A stretch of DNA of 64,000 bases. It comes from Mesobacillus subterraneus (GTDB taxonomy: Bacteria > Bacillota > Bacilli > Bacillales > Cytobacillaceae). This document shows, one piece after another, positions 1 to 8,846 of this stretch. Under the pieces are notes generated by a model, which ran no database searches, was not told the origin of the DNA, and saw only the letters and a list, made by a program, of their open reading frames with translations. The position numbers and the translations under genes are program-made. The stretch lies in NCBI RefSeq assembly GCF_023715485.1, contig NZ_JAMBOF010000006.1:62001-126000 (forward strand), given 5' to 3'. The number at the start of each line of letters is the position of its first letter. Position 1 is the first letter of the stretch.

Positions 1-506
1 TCCTTGTGAACAACGCGGGAGTTATCCGCGATAACCTGCTTTTCAAAATGACGGATTCCGACTGGCAAACGGTCATGGACGTCCATCTGAAAGGTTCATT
101 CAATGCAGCGAAAGCAGCTCAGAAGTATATGGTTGAACAGAAATATGGCCGGATCATCAATATTTCGTCAACGTCCGCACTTGGAAACAGAGGGCAGGCA
201 AACTATGCAGCGGCAAAGGCAGGTCTCCAGGGTTTCACTAAAACACTTGCAATCGAACTTGGTCGTTATGGAATCACAGCCAACTCGGTCGCTCCAGGTT
301 TCATCGAGACGGAAATGACGAAAGAAACAGCAGCGCGAATCGGTATTTCGTTTGATGACCTGATTAAACACAGTGTCGCGAGCATTCCGGTCGGCAGGAG
401 CGGTAAACCGGCAGATATCGCCAACGCAGTTGCTTTCTTTGCTGATGAAAAATCTTCCTTTGTCAACGGCCAGGTCATTTATGTGGCTGGCGGTCCGAAA
501 AATTAA
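1..506 (+). CDS. SDR-family oxidoreductase, FabG-like (5' truncated by window)
   Basis: The reading frame is open from the first bases (codons from base 3), so the true start lies upstream. The visible part begins at the NNAG motif and carries the SDR active site: Ser in INISSTSA, then Tyr and Lys in NYAAAKAG. It ends with the usual VNGQ...GG tail. The Rossmann glycine motif is missing only because of the window edge. This family does NAD(P)H-dependent 3-oxoacyl reduction or 3-hydroxyacyl oxidation. It is 17 bp upstream of two MaoC-type hydratase genes, so a step on 3-hydroxyacyl/3-oxoacyl thioesters is likely. The exact substrate cannot be read from sequence. Confidence 0.85.
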   Translation, partial: LVNNAGVIRDNLLFKMTDSDWQTVMDVHLKGSFNAAKAAQKYMVEQKYGRIINISSTSALGNRGQANYAAAKAGLQGFTKTLAIELGRYGITANSVAPGFIETEMTKETAARIGISFDDLIKHSVASIPVGRSGKPADIANAVAFFADEKSSFVNGQVIYVAGGPKN

Positions 507-523
507 TGTGAGGTGAAAAGTCA

Positions 524-973
524 GTGTTTAAAGAGCATATTGGCAAACAGTCCAATAAAGTAAAAAACATTGTGGAACGTGGCGCTGTCAAGAAATTTGC
601 TGAGTCCATCGGAGATCTACACCCCATTTTCATTGATGAGGAAACCGGCAAAAACTCTCGCTATAACAGGAACATTGCCCCGCCTACTTTTCCGAGGGTT
701 TTTGATTATGGAACAATACAGGGACTAAATCTTCCTAATAAAGGCTTGATCCATGGGGAACAGACTTATCATTACGAACGCCCTTTACTTGTAGGTGAAG
801 AAATAACTTGTTATTCGGTAATCAAAAATTATTTTGAAAAGAAAGGAACCCAGGGTGAAATGGGCTTCCTTGTATTAGAAAGCTTTGGTGAGGACGAAAT
901 GGGAAAGGTTGTTTTTACCTCCACACAAACCGTCATTATTACGGAAGCCGTAAGGAAGGTGCTAATCGGATGA
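524..973 (+). CDS. MaoC-like dehydratase, N-terminal hot-dog subunit
   Basis: This 149-residue protein looks like the FAS1/MaoC N-terminal dehydratase domain: an N-terminal GAVKKFAESIGDLHPIF stretch, then PPTFPRVFDYG and a GEQTYHYERPL strand. These are single hot-dog folds that pair with a second hot-dog subunit to hydrate enoyl-CoA. It starts at GTG 524 after a GAGGTG ribosome site at 510-515. Its stop overlaps the ATG of the next hot-dog gene (ATGA at 970-973), which points to translational coupling and a heteromeric enoyl-CoA hydratase. Confidence 0.8.
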   Translation: MFKEHIGKQSNKVKNIVERGAVKKFAESIGDLHPIFIDEETGKNSRYNRNIAPPTFPRVFDYGTIQGLNLPNKGLIHGEQTYHYERPLLVGEEITCYSVIKNYFEKKGTQGEMGFLVLESFGEDEMGKVVFTSTQTVIITEAVRKVLIG

Positions 974-1377
974 GTAATTTAGCAGAATTGAAGGTAGGCG
1001 AGGCCCTGAAGGAAATTCAGCTGGATCCGGTTGACCGGATAACTCTGATTAAATACGCCGGTGCATCAGGAGATTACAATCCAATCCATACAATCGATGA
1101 AGAAGCGAAAAAGGCTGGCCTGCCGGGGATCATCGCTCACGGCATGTGGACAATGGGCAACCTGGCTAAGCTATTTACCGAATTTTATGAGGAAGGATTC
1201 ATTCAAGACTATACGATTCGTTTTAAAGGGATGGTATTCCTGAATGACGTCGTCACCCTCCAGGCAGAACTTGCAGAGGAAAATGAAAACATCCTCACAT
1301 TCAAAGTTCGTGCGGTCAATCAAAATGGCAATGAAGTCATTATGGGAGATGTGCTGTATCATCGGTATGCTTCTTAA
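970..1377 (+). CDS. MaoC-like dehydratase, catalytic hot-dog subunit
   Basis: This 135-residue single-domain MaoC protein has the hydratase motif: YAGASGDYNPIHTIDEEA contains the catalytic Asp and His, followed by GIIAHGMWTMGN. It should hydrate trans-2-enoyl-CoA together with the upstream N-type subunit. It overlaps that gene by 4 bp. A hairpin at 1385-1410 follows the stop and probably ends this part of the transcript. Confidence 0.85.
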   Translation: MSNLAELKVGEALKEIQLDPVDRITLIKYAGASGDYNPIHTIDEEAKKAGLPGIIAHGMWTMGNLAKLFTEFYEEGFIQDYTIRFKGMVFLNDVVTLQAELAEENENILTFKVRAVNQNGNEVIMGDVLYHRYAS

Positions 1378-1384
1378 TAACCAA

Positions 1385-1410
1385 AAACCCGGCAGAGATT
1401 TGCTGGGTTT
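1385..1410 (+). terminator. Weak terminator hairpin after the MaoC pair
   Basis: AAACCCGGCA and TGCTGGGTTT pair around a 6-nt loop, with one G-T pair. The following T tract is short, so termination may be incomplete. Confidence 0.5.
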
Positions 1411-1441
1411 ATTGCTATAGCATGGGCTTTGAATGCCATTT

Positions 1442-1550
1442 AGGAATATAACGGGATTTTAAGGAATAAAAAGAGTGATTTCAGGAATATATCGAAAAAC
1501 TAAGGAATAAAACTGCAACTTTCAGTAATAAACACAAATTTTAAGGAATA
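1442..1550 (+). repeat. Six AGGAATA boxes phased every 20-21 bp
   Basis: The heptamer AGGAATA, or AGTAATA in the fifth copy, starts at 1442, 1462, 1483, 1503, 1524 and 1544. The spacings are 20, 21, 20, 21 and 20 bp, about two helical turns. The DNA between the boxes is not conserved. The array fills most of the gap before the acyl-CoA dehydrogenase gene. Its function is unknown. Confidence 0.75.
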
Positions 1551-1620
1551 TCGGCTTTTGATTATGTAGTTGTATCTGGAATTTCTAATTCAAAAAGAAG
1601 AAACGAGGTGTTAAACACAA

Positions 1621-2763
1621 GTGAACTTTGATTTTGACGAGGATTTACTGGCTTTAAAAAGAAATGTCCGTAATTTTATCCAGAGTGAAGTAGAGCCTTT
1701 TGCGATGCAGATCGAAGAAGAAGACAAAATCCCTGAAAACATCATTCAGTTGTCCAAGGAAATGGGCCTCTTCGGACTAAGCATACCGGAGGAATACGGC
1801 GGGCTGGGAATTGGCATGGTGGAGAAATGTGCACTGTATGAGGAAATCGGCCAGACTCATAATGGCTATACGACTTTGATTGGCGCCCATACCGGGATTG
1901 GCACAGTCGGGATTGTCGAGTTGGGCAATGAACAGCAAAAACGAAAATACTTGCCTGCAATGGCCAGCGGAGAAAAAATCGGTGCCTTTGCCCTCACAGA
2001 ACCTGATGCCGGTTCGAATGCAGCAAACTTGAGAACGACAGCTGTGAAAAAAGGCGATAAATATGTTTTGAATGGTTTGAAGCACTATATAACGAATGCA
2101 ATAGAGGCGAGTGTTTTTACAGTGATGGCAGTGACAGACCCTGATAAAGGGGCGAAAGGAATCACTTCATTTATTGTCGAGAAGGACTTTCCAGGCTTCA
2201 AGCTCGGCAAAGTTGAAAAGAAGATGGGTCTTAAGGGGTCACATTCGGCTGAATTGGTGTTCGAGAATTGCGAGGTCCCAGTTGAAAATATTCTTGGGAC
2301 TGAAGGCCAGGGTTATGTAAATGCATTGAAAATACTGGCCAATGGAAGGGCAGGTCTTGCAGCGAGAAATTTGGGGTCATCACAGAAGCTCCTTGATATG
2401 TCTGTTGCCTACGCCAAGGAGAGAATCCAGTTCGGGAAGCCGATTATCAAGCATCAGGCAGTTAGCCATATGCTGGCGGAAATGGCGGTTGAAATCGAAG
2501 CGCTCAGGTCTTTTACATACCGGGTTGCCTGGATGGTTGATTCCGGCCAGAAGGTTATCAAGGAAGCTGCCATGCTAAAGCTTTATGGATCAGAGGTTTA
2601 CAACAGGGTCGCCGATAAGGCAGTTCAGGTTCACGGCGGTCTCGGTTATATATCAGATTATCCAGTCGAACGATTTTTCCGGGATGCACGGATTACTAGG
2701 ATTTATGAGGGTACGTCGGAAATTCAGAAAAACATCATAGCGGCACAGCTGGAAAAAGAATAG
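1621..2763 (+). CDS. Acyl-CoA dehydrogenase
   Basis: This 380-residue protein has the full family layout: an N-terminal helical domain, a middle FAD-contacting strand region (FALTEPDAGSNAANLRT; YITNA) and a C-terminal helical domain (RIQFGKPI; QVHGGLGY). The catalytic Glu lies in RIYEGTSEIQ. It should make the 2,3-enoyl-CoA from acyl-CoA with an electron-transfer flavoprotein as acceptor. The start is GTG 1621 after a GAGGTG site. It lies downstream of hydratase and SDR genes, so it fits a beta-oxidation-like route. Confidence 0.93.
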   Translation: MNFDFDEDLLALKRNVRNFIQSEVEPFAMQIEEEDKIPENIIQLSKEMGLFGLSIPEEYGGLGIGMVEKCALYEEIGQTHNGYTTLIGAHTGIGTVGIVELGNEQQKRKYLPAMASGEKIGAFALTEPDAGSNAANLRTTAVKKGDKYVLNGLKHYITNAIEASVFTVMAVTDPDKGAKGITSFIVEKDFPGFKLGKVEKKMGLKGSHSAELVFENCEVPVENILGTEGQGYVNALKILANGRAGLAARNLGSSQKLLDMSVAYAKERIQFGKPIIKHQAVSHMLAEMAVEIEALRSFTYRVAWMVDSGQKVIKEAAMLKLYGSEVYNRVADKAVQVHGGLGYISDYPVERFFRDARITRIYEGTSEIQKNIIAAQLEKE

Positions 2764-2775
2764 TAGCTAGTGAAC

Positions 2776-2793
2776 ATACCAACTAGTTAGTAT
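2776..2793. promoter_or_regulatory. 18-bp palindrome, probable TetR-type operator
   Basis: ATACCAACTAGTTAGTAT matches its own reverse complement except for one symmetric base pair, that is ATACYAACTAGTTRGTAT. It lies in the 54-bp gap before the second acyl-CoA dehydrogenase. Size and symmetry fit a TetR-family dimer site. The cognate regulator is not in the window. Confidence 0.6.
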
Positions 2794-2817
2794 CAAAAAA
2801 AGAAAGAGGTGGTTTGG

Positions 2818-4023
2818 ATGAATTTTAACCATACTGAGAAGGTCAAGGAATACCAGGCCAGGCTGACAGAGTTCATGGATGAAAACATTTATCCGAATGA
2901 AAAGCTTTATAAAGAACAAATCGATAAACATGATCCATTCTCTAAAGTTCCCCCAATAATGGAAGAACTGAAGCAAAAGGCGAAAGAGAAGGGACTATGG
3001 AATCTGTTTTTACCAGAGAGTGAATACGGTGAAGGTCTCACCAACCTGGAATACGCGCCACTTTGCGAAAACATGGGAAGGTCCAGCATCGCCCCGGAGG
3101 TGTTCAACTGCGCCGCTCCTGATACGGGCAATATGGAAGTGCTCGTACGGTACGGAACGGAGGAACAAAAGGAGCAATGGCTAAAACCTCTCCTGGAGGG
3201 TGAAATCAGATCCTGTTTCTCGATGACAGAACCTGAGGTTGCTTCCTCTGACGCAACAAACATCCAGGCAAGCATTGTCCGTGATGGAGATGAATATGTC
3301 ATTAACGGAACGAAATGGTGGTCTTCAGGTGCTGGAGATCCACGGTGCAGGATCGCGATTGTGATGGGTAAAAATGACCCCGATGCCCCGAAGCACGAGC
3401 AGCAATCTATGATTCTTGTTCCGCTTGATGCACCAGGTGTCACAATAAAGAGAATTCTTCCTGTTTTCGGGTACGACCACGCCCCGCATGGACACGCAGA
3501 AATAGAATACAAGAATGTAAGAGTACCTGCCTCCAATATGCTTTGGGATGAAGGAAAAGGCTTTGCGATTGCCCAGGGCCGGCTTGGGCCGGGGAGAATC
3601 CACCATTGCATGAGAACGATCGGTGCTGCTGAAAGAGCTCTTGAAGAAATGTCAAAACGTGTTCTTCAAAGAACTGCATTTGGTAAAAAGCTTGCACAGC
3701 AGGGTGTCATCCAGGAATGGATTGCGGAGGCCAGGATTGATATCGAACAGGCGAGACTCCTTACATTAAAGGCTGCGTTCATGATGGATACAGTCGGAAA
3801 CAAAGAAGCCAAAGCTGAAATAGCGATGATCAAAGTGGTTGCGCCTAATATGGCACTTAAAATCATCGACAGGGCAATTCAGGCATTCGGAGCAGCAGGT
3901 GTCAGCGATGATTTCACTCTCGCAGCTGCGTGGGCGAATATCAGGACACTACGACTCGCAGACGGGCCTGATGAGGTGCATAAACGAGCGATTGCAAGAT
4001 ACGAGCTGAAAAAATATATGTAA
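2818..4023 (+). CDS. Acyl-CoA dehydrogenase, ACAD10/11-like
   Basis: This roughly 401-residue acyl-CoA dehydrogenase is of the longer type that resembles the ACAD domain of ACAD10/11 and Pseudomonas LvaC. Visible motifs are [45 protein letters not shown] and a C-terminal [12 protein letters not shown] in place of YEGTSE. In the studied relatives the enzyme works on 4-phosphoryl-acyl-CoA made by an APH-like kinase. Such a kinase is encoded at 6026. ATG 2818 is preferred over GTG 2809 because an AAAGAGGTGG site covers 2803-2812. SDR, thiolase and kinase genes follow with short gaps. Confidence 0.9.
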   Translation: MNFNHTEKVKEYQARLTEFMDENIYPNEKLYKEQIDKHDPFSKVPPIMEELKQKAKEKGLWNLFLPESEYGEGLTNLEYAPLCENMGRSSIAPEVFNCAAPDTGNMEVLVRYGTEEQKEQWLKPLLEGEIRSCFSMTEPEVASSDATNIQASIVRDGDEYVINGTKWWSSGAGDPRCRIAIVMGKNDPDAPKHEQQSMILVPLDAPGVTIKRILPVFGYDHAPHGHAEIEYKNVRVPASNMLWDEGKGFAIAQGRLGPGRIHHCMRTIGAAERALEEMSKRVLQRTAFGKKLAQQGVIQEWIAEARIDIEQARLLTLKAAFMMDTVGNKEAKAEIAMIKVVAPNMALKIIDRAIQAFGAAGVSDDFTLAAAWANIRTLRLADGPDEVHKRAIARYELKKYM

Positions 4024-4036
4024 GGAGGATTCATCA

Positions 4037-4810
4037 ATGCATGTATCAGAACTGTTTTCACTAAAAGGAAAAGTAGCGATAGTCACAGGCGGGGGACGAG
4101 GCCTTGGAGAGCAAATCGCGATTGGTTTCGCAGAAGCGGGTGCAAATGTTGTGGTTTGCTCACGGCGAGTAGACGCCTGTGAAGAAGTCAGCGGGAAGCT
4201 GAAGGAGATCGGAGTTGAATCCCTGGCTTTGAAATGTGACATCACCAACCCGGAAGATGTGAAAAATGTAGTAGAACAGACCGTTGAGAGATTCGGCAGG
4301 ATCGATATCCTTGTCAATAACAGCGGAGCCTCCTGGGGCGCACCGGCGGAAGAAATGCCGCTTGAAGCATGGCAAAAGGTTTTGAATGTCAATGTGACAG
4401 GAACGTTCCTCATGTCTCAGGCTGCTGGCAGGGTCATGCTTGAGCAAGGATCAGGAAAAATCATCAATATCGCCTCCGTTGCTGGGCTGAAGGGTTCCAA
4501 TCCAAAGGTTATGGATGCTATTGGCTATAACGCCAGCAAGGGTGCTGTCATTACTTTTACAAAGGACCTGGCGGCAAAATGGGGACCGCGCGGAATTTAT
4601 GTCAATGCGATAGCACCAGGCTTTTTCCCGACAAAGATGTCAAAGGGTCTGCTTGAAAAAGGCGGCCATGCAATTCTTGAAGGTACTCCGCTGCGGAAAT
4701 TCGGCTCTGATACTGACCTGAAGGGTGTAGCAGTATTCCTGGCAGCATCAGCATCGGATTATATCACAGGTGACGTTGTGATTGTCGACGGCGGAACACA
4801 TGTACTCTAA
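4037..4810 (+). CDS. SDR-family oxidoreductase
   Basis: This complete 257-residue classical SDR has the cofactor motif TGGGRGLGE near residue 17, NNSGAS at the conserved NNAG position, the active-site Ser in IINIASVAG, and Tyr/Lys in YNASKGAV. The C-terminal VDGGTHVL ends the fold. It should oxidise or reduce a hydroxyacyl/oxoacyl group with NAD(P). The ribosome site AAGGAGG directly follows the stop of the upstream dehydrogenase, and 15 bp separate it from the thiolase. It may match the SDR role in the lva pathway, but this is inference from context. Confidence 0.88.
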   Translation: MHVSELFSLKGKVAIVTGGGRGLGEQIAIGFAEAGANVVVCSRRVDACEEVSGKLKEIGVESLALKCDITNPEDVKNVVEQTVERFGRIDILVNNSGASWGAPAEEMPLEAWQKVLNVNVTGTFLMSQAAGRVMLEQGSGKIINIASVAGLKGSNPKVMDAIGYNASKGAVITFTKDLAAKWGPRGIYVNAIAPGFFPTKMSKGLLEKGGHAILEGTPLRKFGSDTDLKGVAVFLAASASDYITGDVVIVDGGTHVL

Positions 4811-4825
4811 AAGGAGGCAGCATCC

Positions 4826-5995
4826 ATGAACAGAGATGCAGTGATTGTATCTGCAGTAAGGACTGCAATCGGCAGACAGGGCGGATCACTTGCTACGGTA
4901 CCTGCCCATGTCTTCGGTGCAGAGGTCATCAAGGAAGCAATCAGGAGGGCAAATGTACAGCCTGAAATGATTGAGGATATCATCATTGGGAATGTCATCA
5001 GCGGCGGCGGCAACATTGCCAGGCTAACGGCTCTGCAAACAGGACTCTCACTTGAATTGCCTGGCCTGACGATTGACCGCCAGTGCGGGTCGGGAATTAA
5101 TGCAATCAACCTTTCCGCCCAGGCAATAAAGGCGGGGACTGGTGATGTCTATGTTGCTGGCGGCATCGAAAGCATGAGCAGGGCTCCTTATTTAATGGAT
5201 AAACCGGAAAGATCCTACAGCCCTGTGCCTCCTAGCTTCAGGAAGTCCCAGCTGTCACCGAAAGAAATCGGAGATCCGCCAATGGGAATCACAGCGGAAA
5301 ATCTAGTAACAAAATATTCAATCAGCAGGGAAGAGCAGGATGAATTCGCACTGGCAAGCCAGCTAAAAATGGCGGCAGCGATGGCTGAAGGGGTGTTCGA
5401 CGAACAAATTGTGCCTATTACGATACCTGTTCGAAAAGGGACACCAGTCATTTTTAACAAGGATGAGCATCCTCGGCCGCAAACGACTTTGGAAGCATTG
5501 TCTCAATTGAAGCCGGCCTTTTTACAGGGCGGGACAGTAACAGCGGGGAGCAGTTCCGGATTGAATGACGCAGCCGCGGCACTAATTGTTATGTCAAGGG
5601 AGAAAGCACAAGAATTGGGTGTGAAACCAATGGCGGTCGTAAGGGAGCAGGCAGTAGCCGGAGTAGATCCAAATATCATGGGTATTGGCCCAGTCCCTGC
5701 AGTCAGAAAAGTGCTTGAAAAGTCGGGTCTGACTCTAGATGATATGGACATCATCGAAATTAACGAAGCATTTGCTGCACAGGTGATTGCTTGTGACAGG
5801 GAGCTAAACATGGATAGGGCCAAAGTCAATGTCAATGGCGGGGCGATTGCTCATGGACATCCATTGGGAGCAACAGGAGCAATACTGATCACGAAAGCTG
5901 TTTACGAGCTTGAGAGAAGAGGCGGGCGGTACGCGCTGATCACTGCATGCATCGGCGGCGGACAGGGAATCGCCACAATCATTGAACGAGAATAA
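4826..5995 (+). CDS. Acetyl-CoA acyltransferase (thiolase)
   Basis: This 389-residue type II thiolase has the nucleophilic Cys in IDRQCGSGINA (about residue 90), the His in GGAIAHGHPLGATGA and the second Cys in ITACIGGGQG. It should split 3-oxoacyl-CoA with CoA in the last step of beta-oxidation. The ribosome site AAAAGGAGG is ideally spaced from ATG 4826. It sits inside the catabolic operon, between an SDR and the APH-like kinase. A biosynthetic role (acetoacetyl-CoA synthesis) is less likely in this context. Confidence 0.93.
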   Translation: MNRDAVIVSAVRTAIGRQGGSLATVPAHVFGAEVIKEAIRRANVQPEMIEDIIIGNVISGGGNIARLTALQTGLSLELPGLTIDRQCGSGINAINLSAQAIKAGTGDVYVAGGIESMSRAPYLMDKPERSYSPVPPSFRKSQLSPKEIGDPPMGITAENLVTKYSISREEQDEFALASQLKMAAAMAEGVFDEQIVPITIPVRKGTPVIFNKDEHPRPQTTLEALSQLKPAFLQGGTVTAGSSSGLNDAAAALIVMSREKAQELGVKPMAVVREQAVAGVDPNIMGIGPVPAVRKVLEKSGLTLDDMDIIEINEAFAAQVIACDRELNMDRAKVNVNGGAIAHGHPLGATGAILITKAVYELERRGGRYALITACIGGGQGIATIIERE

Positions 5996-6025
5996 CAATT
6001 TCACCTTAAAGGAGGAATGCTACTT

Positions 6026-7093
6026 ATGGCTTCTGATACGATTCCCATCAGGCAAGGGGAAGAACTTGATACCATTGCGATCGAAAACTACTTAAGGGAG
6101 CAATTGACAGATCTTCCTGAAGAATATCTGACGATCCAGCAATTCAGCTTTGGAAAATCGAATTTAACCTATCAGCTGAAGATGGGAGAGTGGGAAGCGG
6201 TCCTACGGCGTCCCCCGCTTGGTCCTGTTGCACCTAAGGCACATGATATGGAACGGGAATATAAAATCCTTAAAGAAATCAGCCCTCATTTCTCGGCTGC
6301 TCCGAAACCATATTTGTTTGCAGATGAAAGTGTTATCGGCAGTCCATTTTTTGTGATGGAAAGAAAGCGTGGCATTGTCCTTGATACTGATTTCCCGGAA
6401 GGTATTATGCCTGGCAGAGAGAGATGCAAGTCTCTGTCAGAAACGATGGTCAACCACCTTGTAGAGCTGCACAGCATTGATTATACGAAGACAAAGCTTA
6501 CGGAAATGACCAAACCCGAAGGCTTCATGGAGAGACAGGTCGTAGGCTGGATTCGCCGGTATGAGCGGGCGGAAACGGATATCGTTGAAGGCGTGGAGCA
6601 ATTGAAACAATGGATGCTAAAGAATGTGTCTGAATCTAAGTCTGAATCTAAAACGCCATCAATCATCCATTATGATTACAAATTGAACAATGCCATGTTC
6701 AATGAGGAAATGTCTGAAATGGTTGGATTATTTGATTGGGAGATGACGACTGTAGGTGATCCGCTTGCCGATTTGGGTGTCGCGATGAGCTATTGGATAC
6801 AACCCGACGATCCCGATCTTTTGAAAAAAGGGATGGGAAAACCGCCGGTCACGGTAACACCCGGTTTCATGACTCGTGATGAATTTATGGAGCATTACGC
6901 AAGAAATAGTGGCAGGGATCTGGCTAACATGAACTTTTATCAAACATTTGCTTATTTCAAGCTTGCTGTCATTTGCCAGCAAATCTATTACAGGTGGAAA
7001 AAGGGACAGACGAAGGATCCCCGGTTTGCGCACCTTGACAAGTTTGTCAGCAGCCTGATCCAATATGCTCTTTACACCGCAGAAAAAAAATGA
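6026..7093 (+). CDS. APH-fold phosphotransferase, ACAD10/LvaA-like hydroxyacyl-CoA kinase candidate
   Basis: This roughly 355-residue protein of the aminoglycoside phosphotransferase fold has the catalytic loop IIHYDYKLNNAMF (HxDxxxxN type) and the metal-binding DWE in GLFDWEMTTVGDP. In Pseudomonas LvaA and the N-terminal part of human ACAD10, this subfamily phosphorylates 4-hydroxyacyl-CoA. Antibiotic resistance is unlikely because of the fatty-acid gene context. ATG 6026 is chosen since AAAGGAGG (6008-6015) sits 10 bp before it, while the ATG at 6017 is too close. Confidence 0.82.
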   Translation: MASDTIPIRQGEELDTIAIENYLREQLTDLPEEYLTIQQFSFGKSNLTYQLKMGEWEAVLRRPPLGPVAPKAHDMEREYKILKEISPHFSAAPKPYLFADESVIGSPFFVMERKRGIVLDTDFPEGIMPGRERCKSLSETMVNHLVELHSIDYTKTKLTEMTKPEGFMERQVVGWIRRYERAETDIVEGVEQLKQWMLKNVSESKSESKTPSIIHYDYKLNNAMFNEEMSEMVGLFDWEMTTVGDPLADLGVAMSYWIQPDDPDLLKKGMGKPPVTVTPGFMTRDEFMEHYARNSGRDLANMNFYQTFAYFKLAVICQQIYYRWKKGQTKDPRFAHLDKFVSSLIQYALYTAEKK

Positions 7094-7112
7094 CAGAAAG
7101 GGCTGAATACTG

Positions 7113-7841
7113 TTGAAAGTTCATCTTTTGCTAAAAAAAGAGGACATTGATAAACGGAAAATGGCTGACAACAAAATCGCTGTTGTTTTCGATGTTCTGC
7201 TGGCTACTTCCACTATCGCGTCAGCACTTGAGTTCGGTGCGAAAGAAGTGATCCCAGTCCTGGATGGAAAGGCAGCCGAACAGGAAGCTGCCGGCAGGGA
7301 AAATGACAGTTTCGTTCTGGTTGGAGAGTATCAAGGCAAAACAATCGACGGGTTTCTATCGCCAAATCCACTAGAATTGAAAGAGAAGATTGGAGGGAAG
7401 TCTGTCATTCTTTCTACCACTAATGGAACAGTTGCTCTCAAAAACTCCGCCGATGCGAATGCGGTTTATGCTGCTTCGCTACTGAACTGCGAGGCAGTCG
7501 CCAATCATATTTTAAAAGAATATCAGGGAGAGACGATCGTGGTCGTCTGCTCGGGTTCTTCCAATGAATTTAATGTCGAAGATTTCCATGGAGCGGGCTG
7601 CTTCATCGACTGCCTCATCAAGCAATTCGGTGACGAGTTCTTCCTAACTGATTCAGCCTATGCTGCGCACAGTTTCTACCATGGGCACAATCAAAATAGT
7701 GATGATATCCTAAAAGCTTCCCGAGTAGGTCGAATGCTGAGCAAACATGGATTTGACAAGGAGATTGAATTCGTTTCCCAGCAAAATATATTTAATAAGG
7801 TTCCTATGCTTATAGATAAAAAAAGAATTATCGCAGTATAA
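7113..7841 (+). CDS. ComB-like 2-phosphosulfolactate phosphatase family protein
   Basis: This 242-residue protein matches the ComB family pattern: VFDVLLATSTIASALEFGA, LVGEYQGKTIDGFLSPNPLEL, ILSTTNGTVAL and VVVCSGSSNEFNVEDFHGAG. ComB is a Mg-dependent acid phosphatase of coenzyme M synthesis, but relatives in Bacillaceae have unknown substrates. Here it follows a kinase that may make phosphorylated acyl-CoA, so it could remove or recycle a phospho-acid. The start is TTG 7113. A perfect cre site begins just after its stop. Confidence 0.8.
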   Translation: MKVHLLLKKEDIDKRKMADNKIAVVFDVLLATSTIASALEFGAKEVIPVLDGKAAEQEAAGRENDSFVLVGEYQGKTIDGFLSPNPLELKEKIGGKSVILSTTNGTVALKNSADANAVYAASLLNCEAVANHILKEYQGETIVVVCSGSSNEFNVEDFHGAGCFIDCLIKQFGDEFFLTDSAYAAHSFYHGHNQNSDDILKASRVGRMLSKHGFDKEIEFVSQQNIFNKVPMLIDKKRIIAV

Positions 7842-7843
7842 AA

Positions 7844-7857
7844 TGATAACGCTTACA
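7844..7857 (-). promoter_or_regulatory. Catabolite-responsive element (cre)
   Basis: Read on the minus strand, TGTAAGCGTTATCA fits the consensus TGWAANCGNTNWCA at every position. It lies in the 34-bp gap between the ComB-like gene and the esterase, just upstream of the esterase ribosome site. CcpA binding here would make the esterase, ligase and importer genes subject to carbon catabolite control, possibly by roadblock. Confidence 0.72.
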
Positions 7858-7875
7858 TAAAAAGGAGGACAGATT

Positions 7876-8829
7876 ATGTCATTAAAACCGGAAGTAAAGG
7901 TGTTACTTGAAGCATTTGCCAATAACCCTGTTTCGCCACTAGAACAGCTGCCATTGGAGGAAGCCAGAAAGGGATATGAACAATCTTCAAAACTAATGAG
8001 CAGGGCTGATAAACTAGCAAAAACGGAAGATCGGAAAATCAATGGATTTAAAGGAGAAATTGATATCAGGATCTATACACCTCAAGGAGCTGGAGAGTCA
8101 AAGCTTCCAGCCGTAGTTTATTATCATGGAGGCGGCTGGGTTATCGGCAGCATCGAAACGCATGATGCTCTCTGCCACACATTATCTAATGAAGCTAAAT
8201 GTATAGTAGTTTCAGTGGATTACAGCCTCGCACCAGAAAGTAAATTCCCGGCTGCAGTGGAAGATTCATATTTAGCAGCAAAATGGGTATTTGAAAATGC
8301 TGCTGAGCTGAATATCGACAAAAACTTTATCGCAGTGGCAGGCGATAGTGCAGGTGGTAATCTTGCGGCTGTTGTCAGCTATCTTGCAGTAGAGAGGCAG
8401 ACACCATCGATTGCTTACCAGATGCTGTTTTACCCATCAACAGGCTTTGAATATACTCCATCCTACGAAAAATACGGCGAAGGCTACTATCTTACGAAGT
8501 CCACAATGAACTGGTTCCGTGAACAATACTTGAACACACCAGCAGACACACAAAATCCTCTGGCCGCACCGATGCTGATTCCAGATGATATCACTCCACA
8601 GCTTCCGCCAGCTTTTATTATGACAGCAGAGCTTGACCCATTATGTGATGGCGGCGAGCATTATGCCATGAAACTGCAAAATGCCGGAGTTGAAACAGAA
8701 TATGTCTGCGTCCCTGGAATGCTCCATGGCTTCCTCGGAATGACCGAGTTTCTGCCGGACGGAAAGAAAGCAATCAAGGATGCTGCAGAAGCCTTCAAGA
8801 AAAGAAGCTCCCTAAAACCAGTTGAGTAA
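7876..8829 (+). CDS. Alpha/beta hydrolase, hormone-sensitive-lipase-type esterase
   Basis: This 317-residue HSL-family esterase has the oxyanion motif YYHGGGWVIG and the nucleophile motif VAGDSAGGNLA. The acid is probably the Asp in AELDPLCDGG and the base the His in VPGMLHGFLG. It should hydrolyse small carboxylic esters or lactones in the cytoplasm (no signal peptide). A strong AAAAAGGAGG site precedes ATG 7876. The neighbouring ligase and importer suggest it releases an acid that is then CoA-activated. Confidence 0.9.
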   Translation: MSLKPEVKVLLEAFANNPVSPLEQLPLEEARKGYEQSSKLMSRADKLAKTEDRKINGFKGEIDIRIYTPQGAGESKLPAVVYYHGGGWVIGSIETHDALCHTLSNEAKCIVVSVDYSLAPESKFPAAVEDSYLAAKWVFENAAELNIDKNFIAVAGDSAGGNLAAVVSYLAVERQTPSIAYQMLFYPSTGFEYTPSYEKYGEGYYLTKSTMNWFREQYLNTPADTQNPLAAPMLIPDDITPQLPPAFIMTAELDPLCDGGEHYAMKLQNAGVETEYVCVPGMLHGFLGMTEFLPDGKKAIKDAAEAFKKRSSLKPVE

Positions 8830-8846
8830 AAAGTTAGGAGGAATGA

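Noticed and set aside
6026-7093. Aminoglycoside resistance gene
   Set aside because: The APH fold is shared, but operon context and ACAD10/LvaA likeness point to catabolism.
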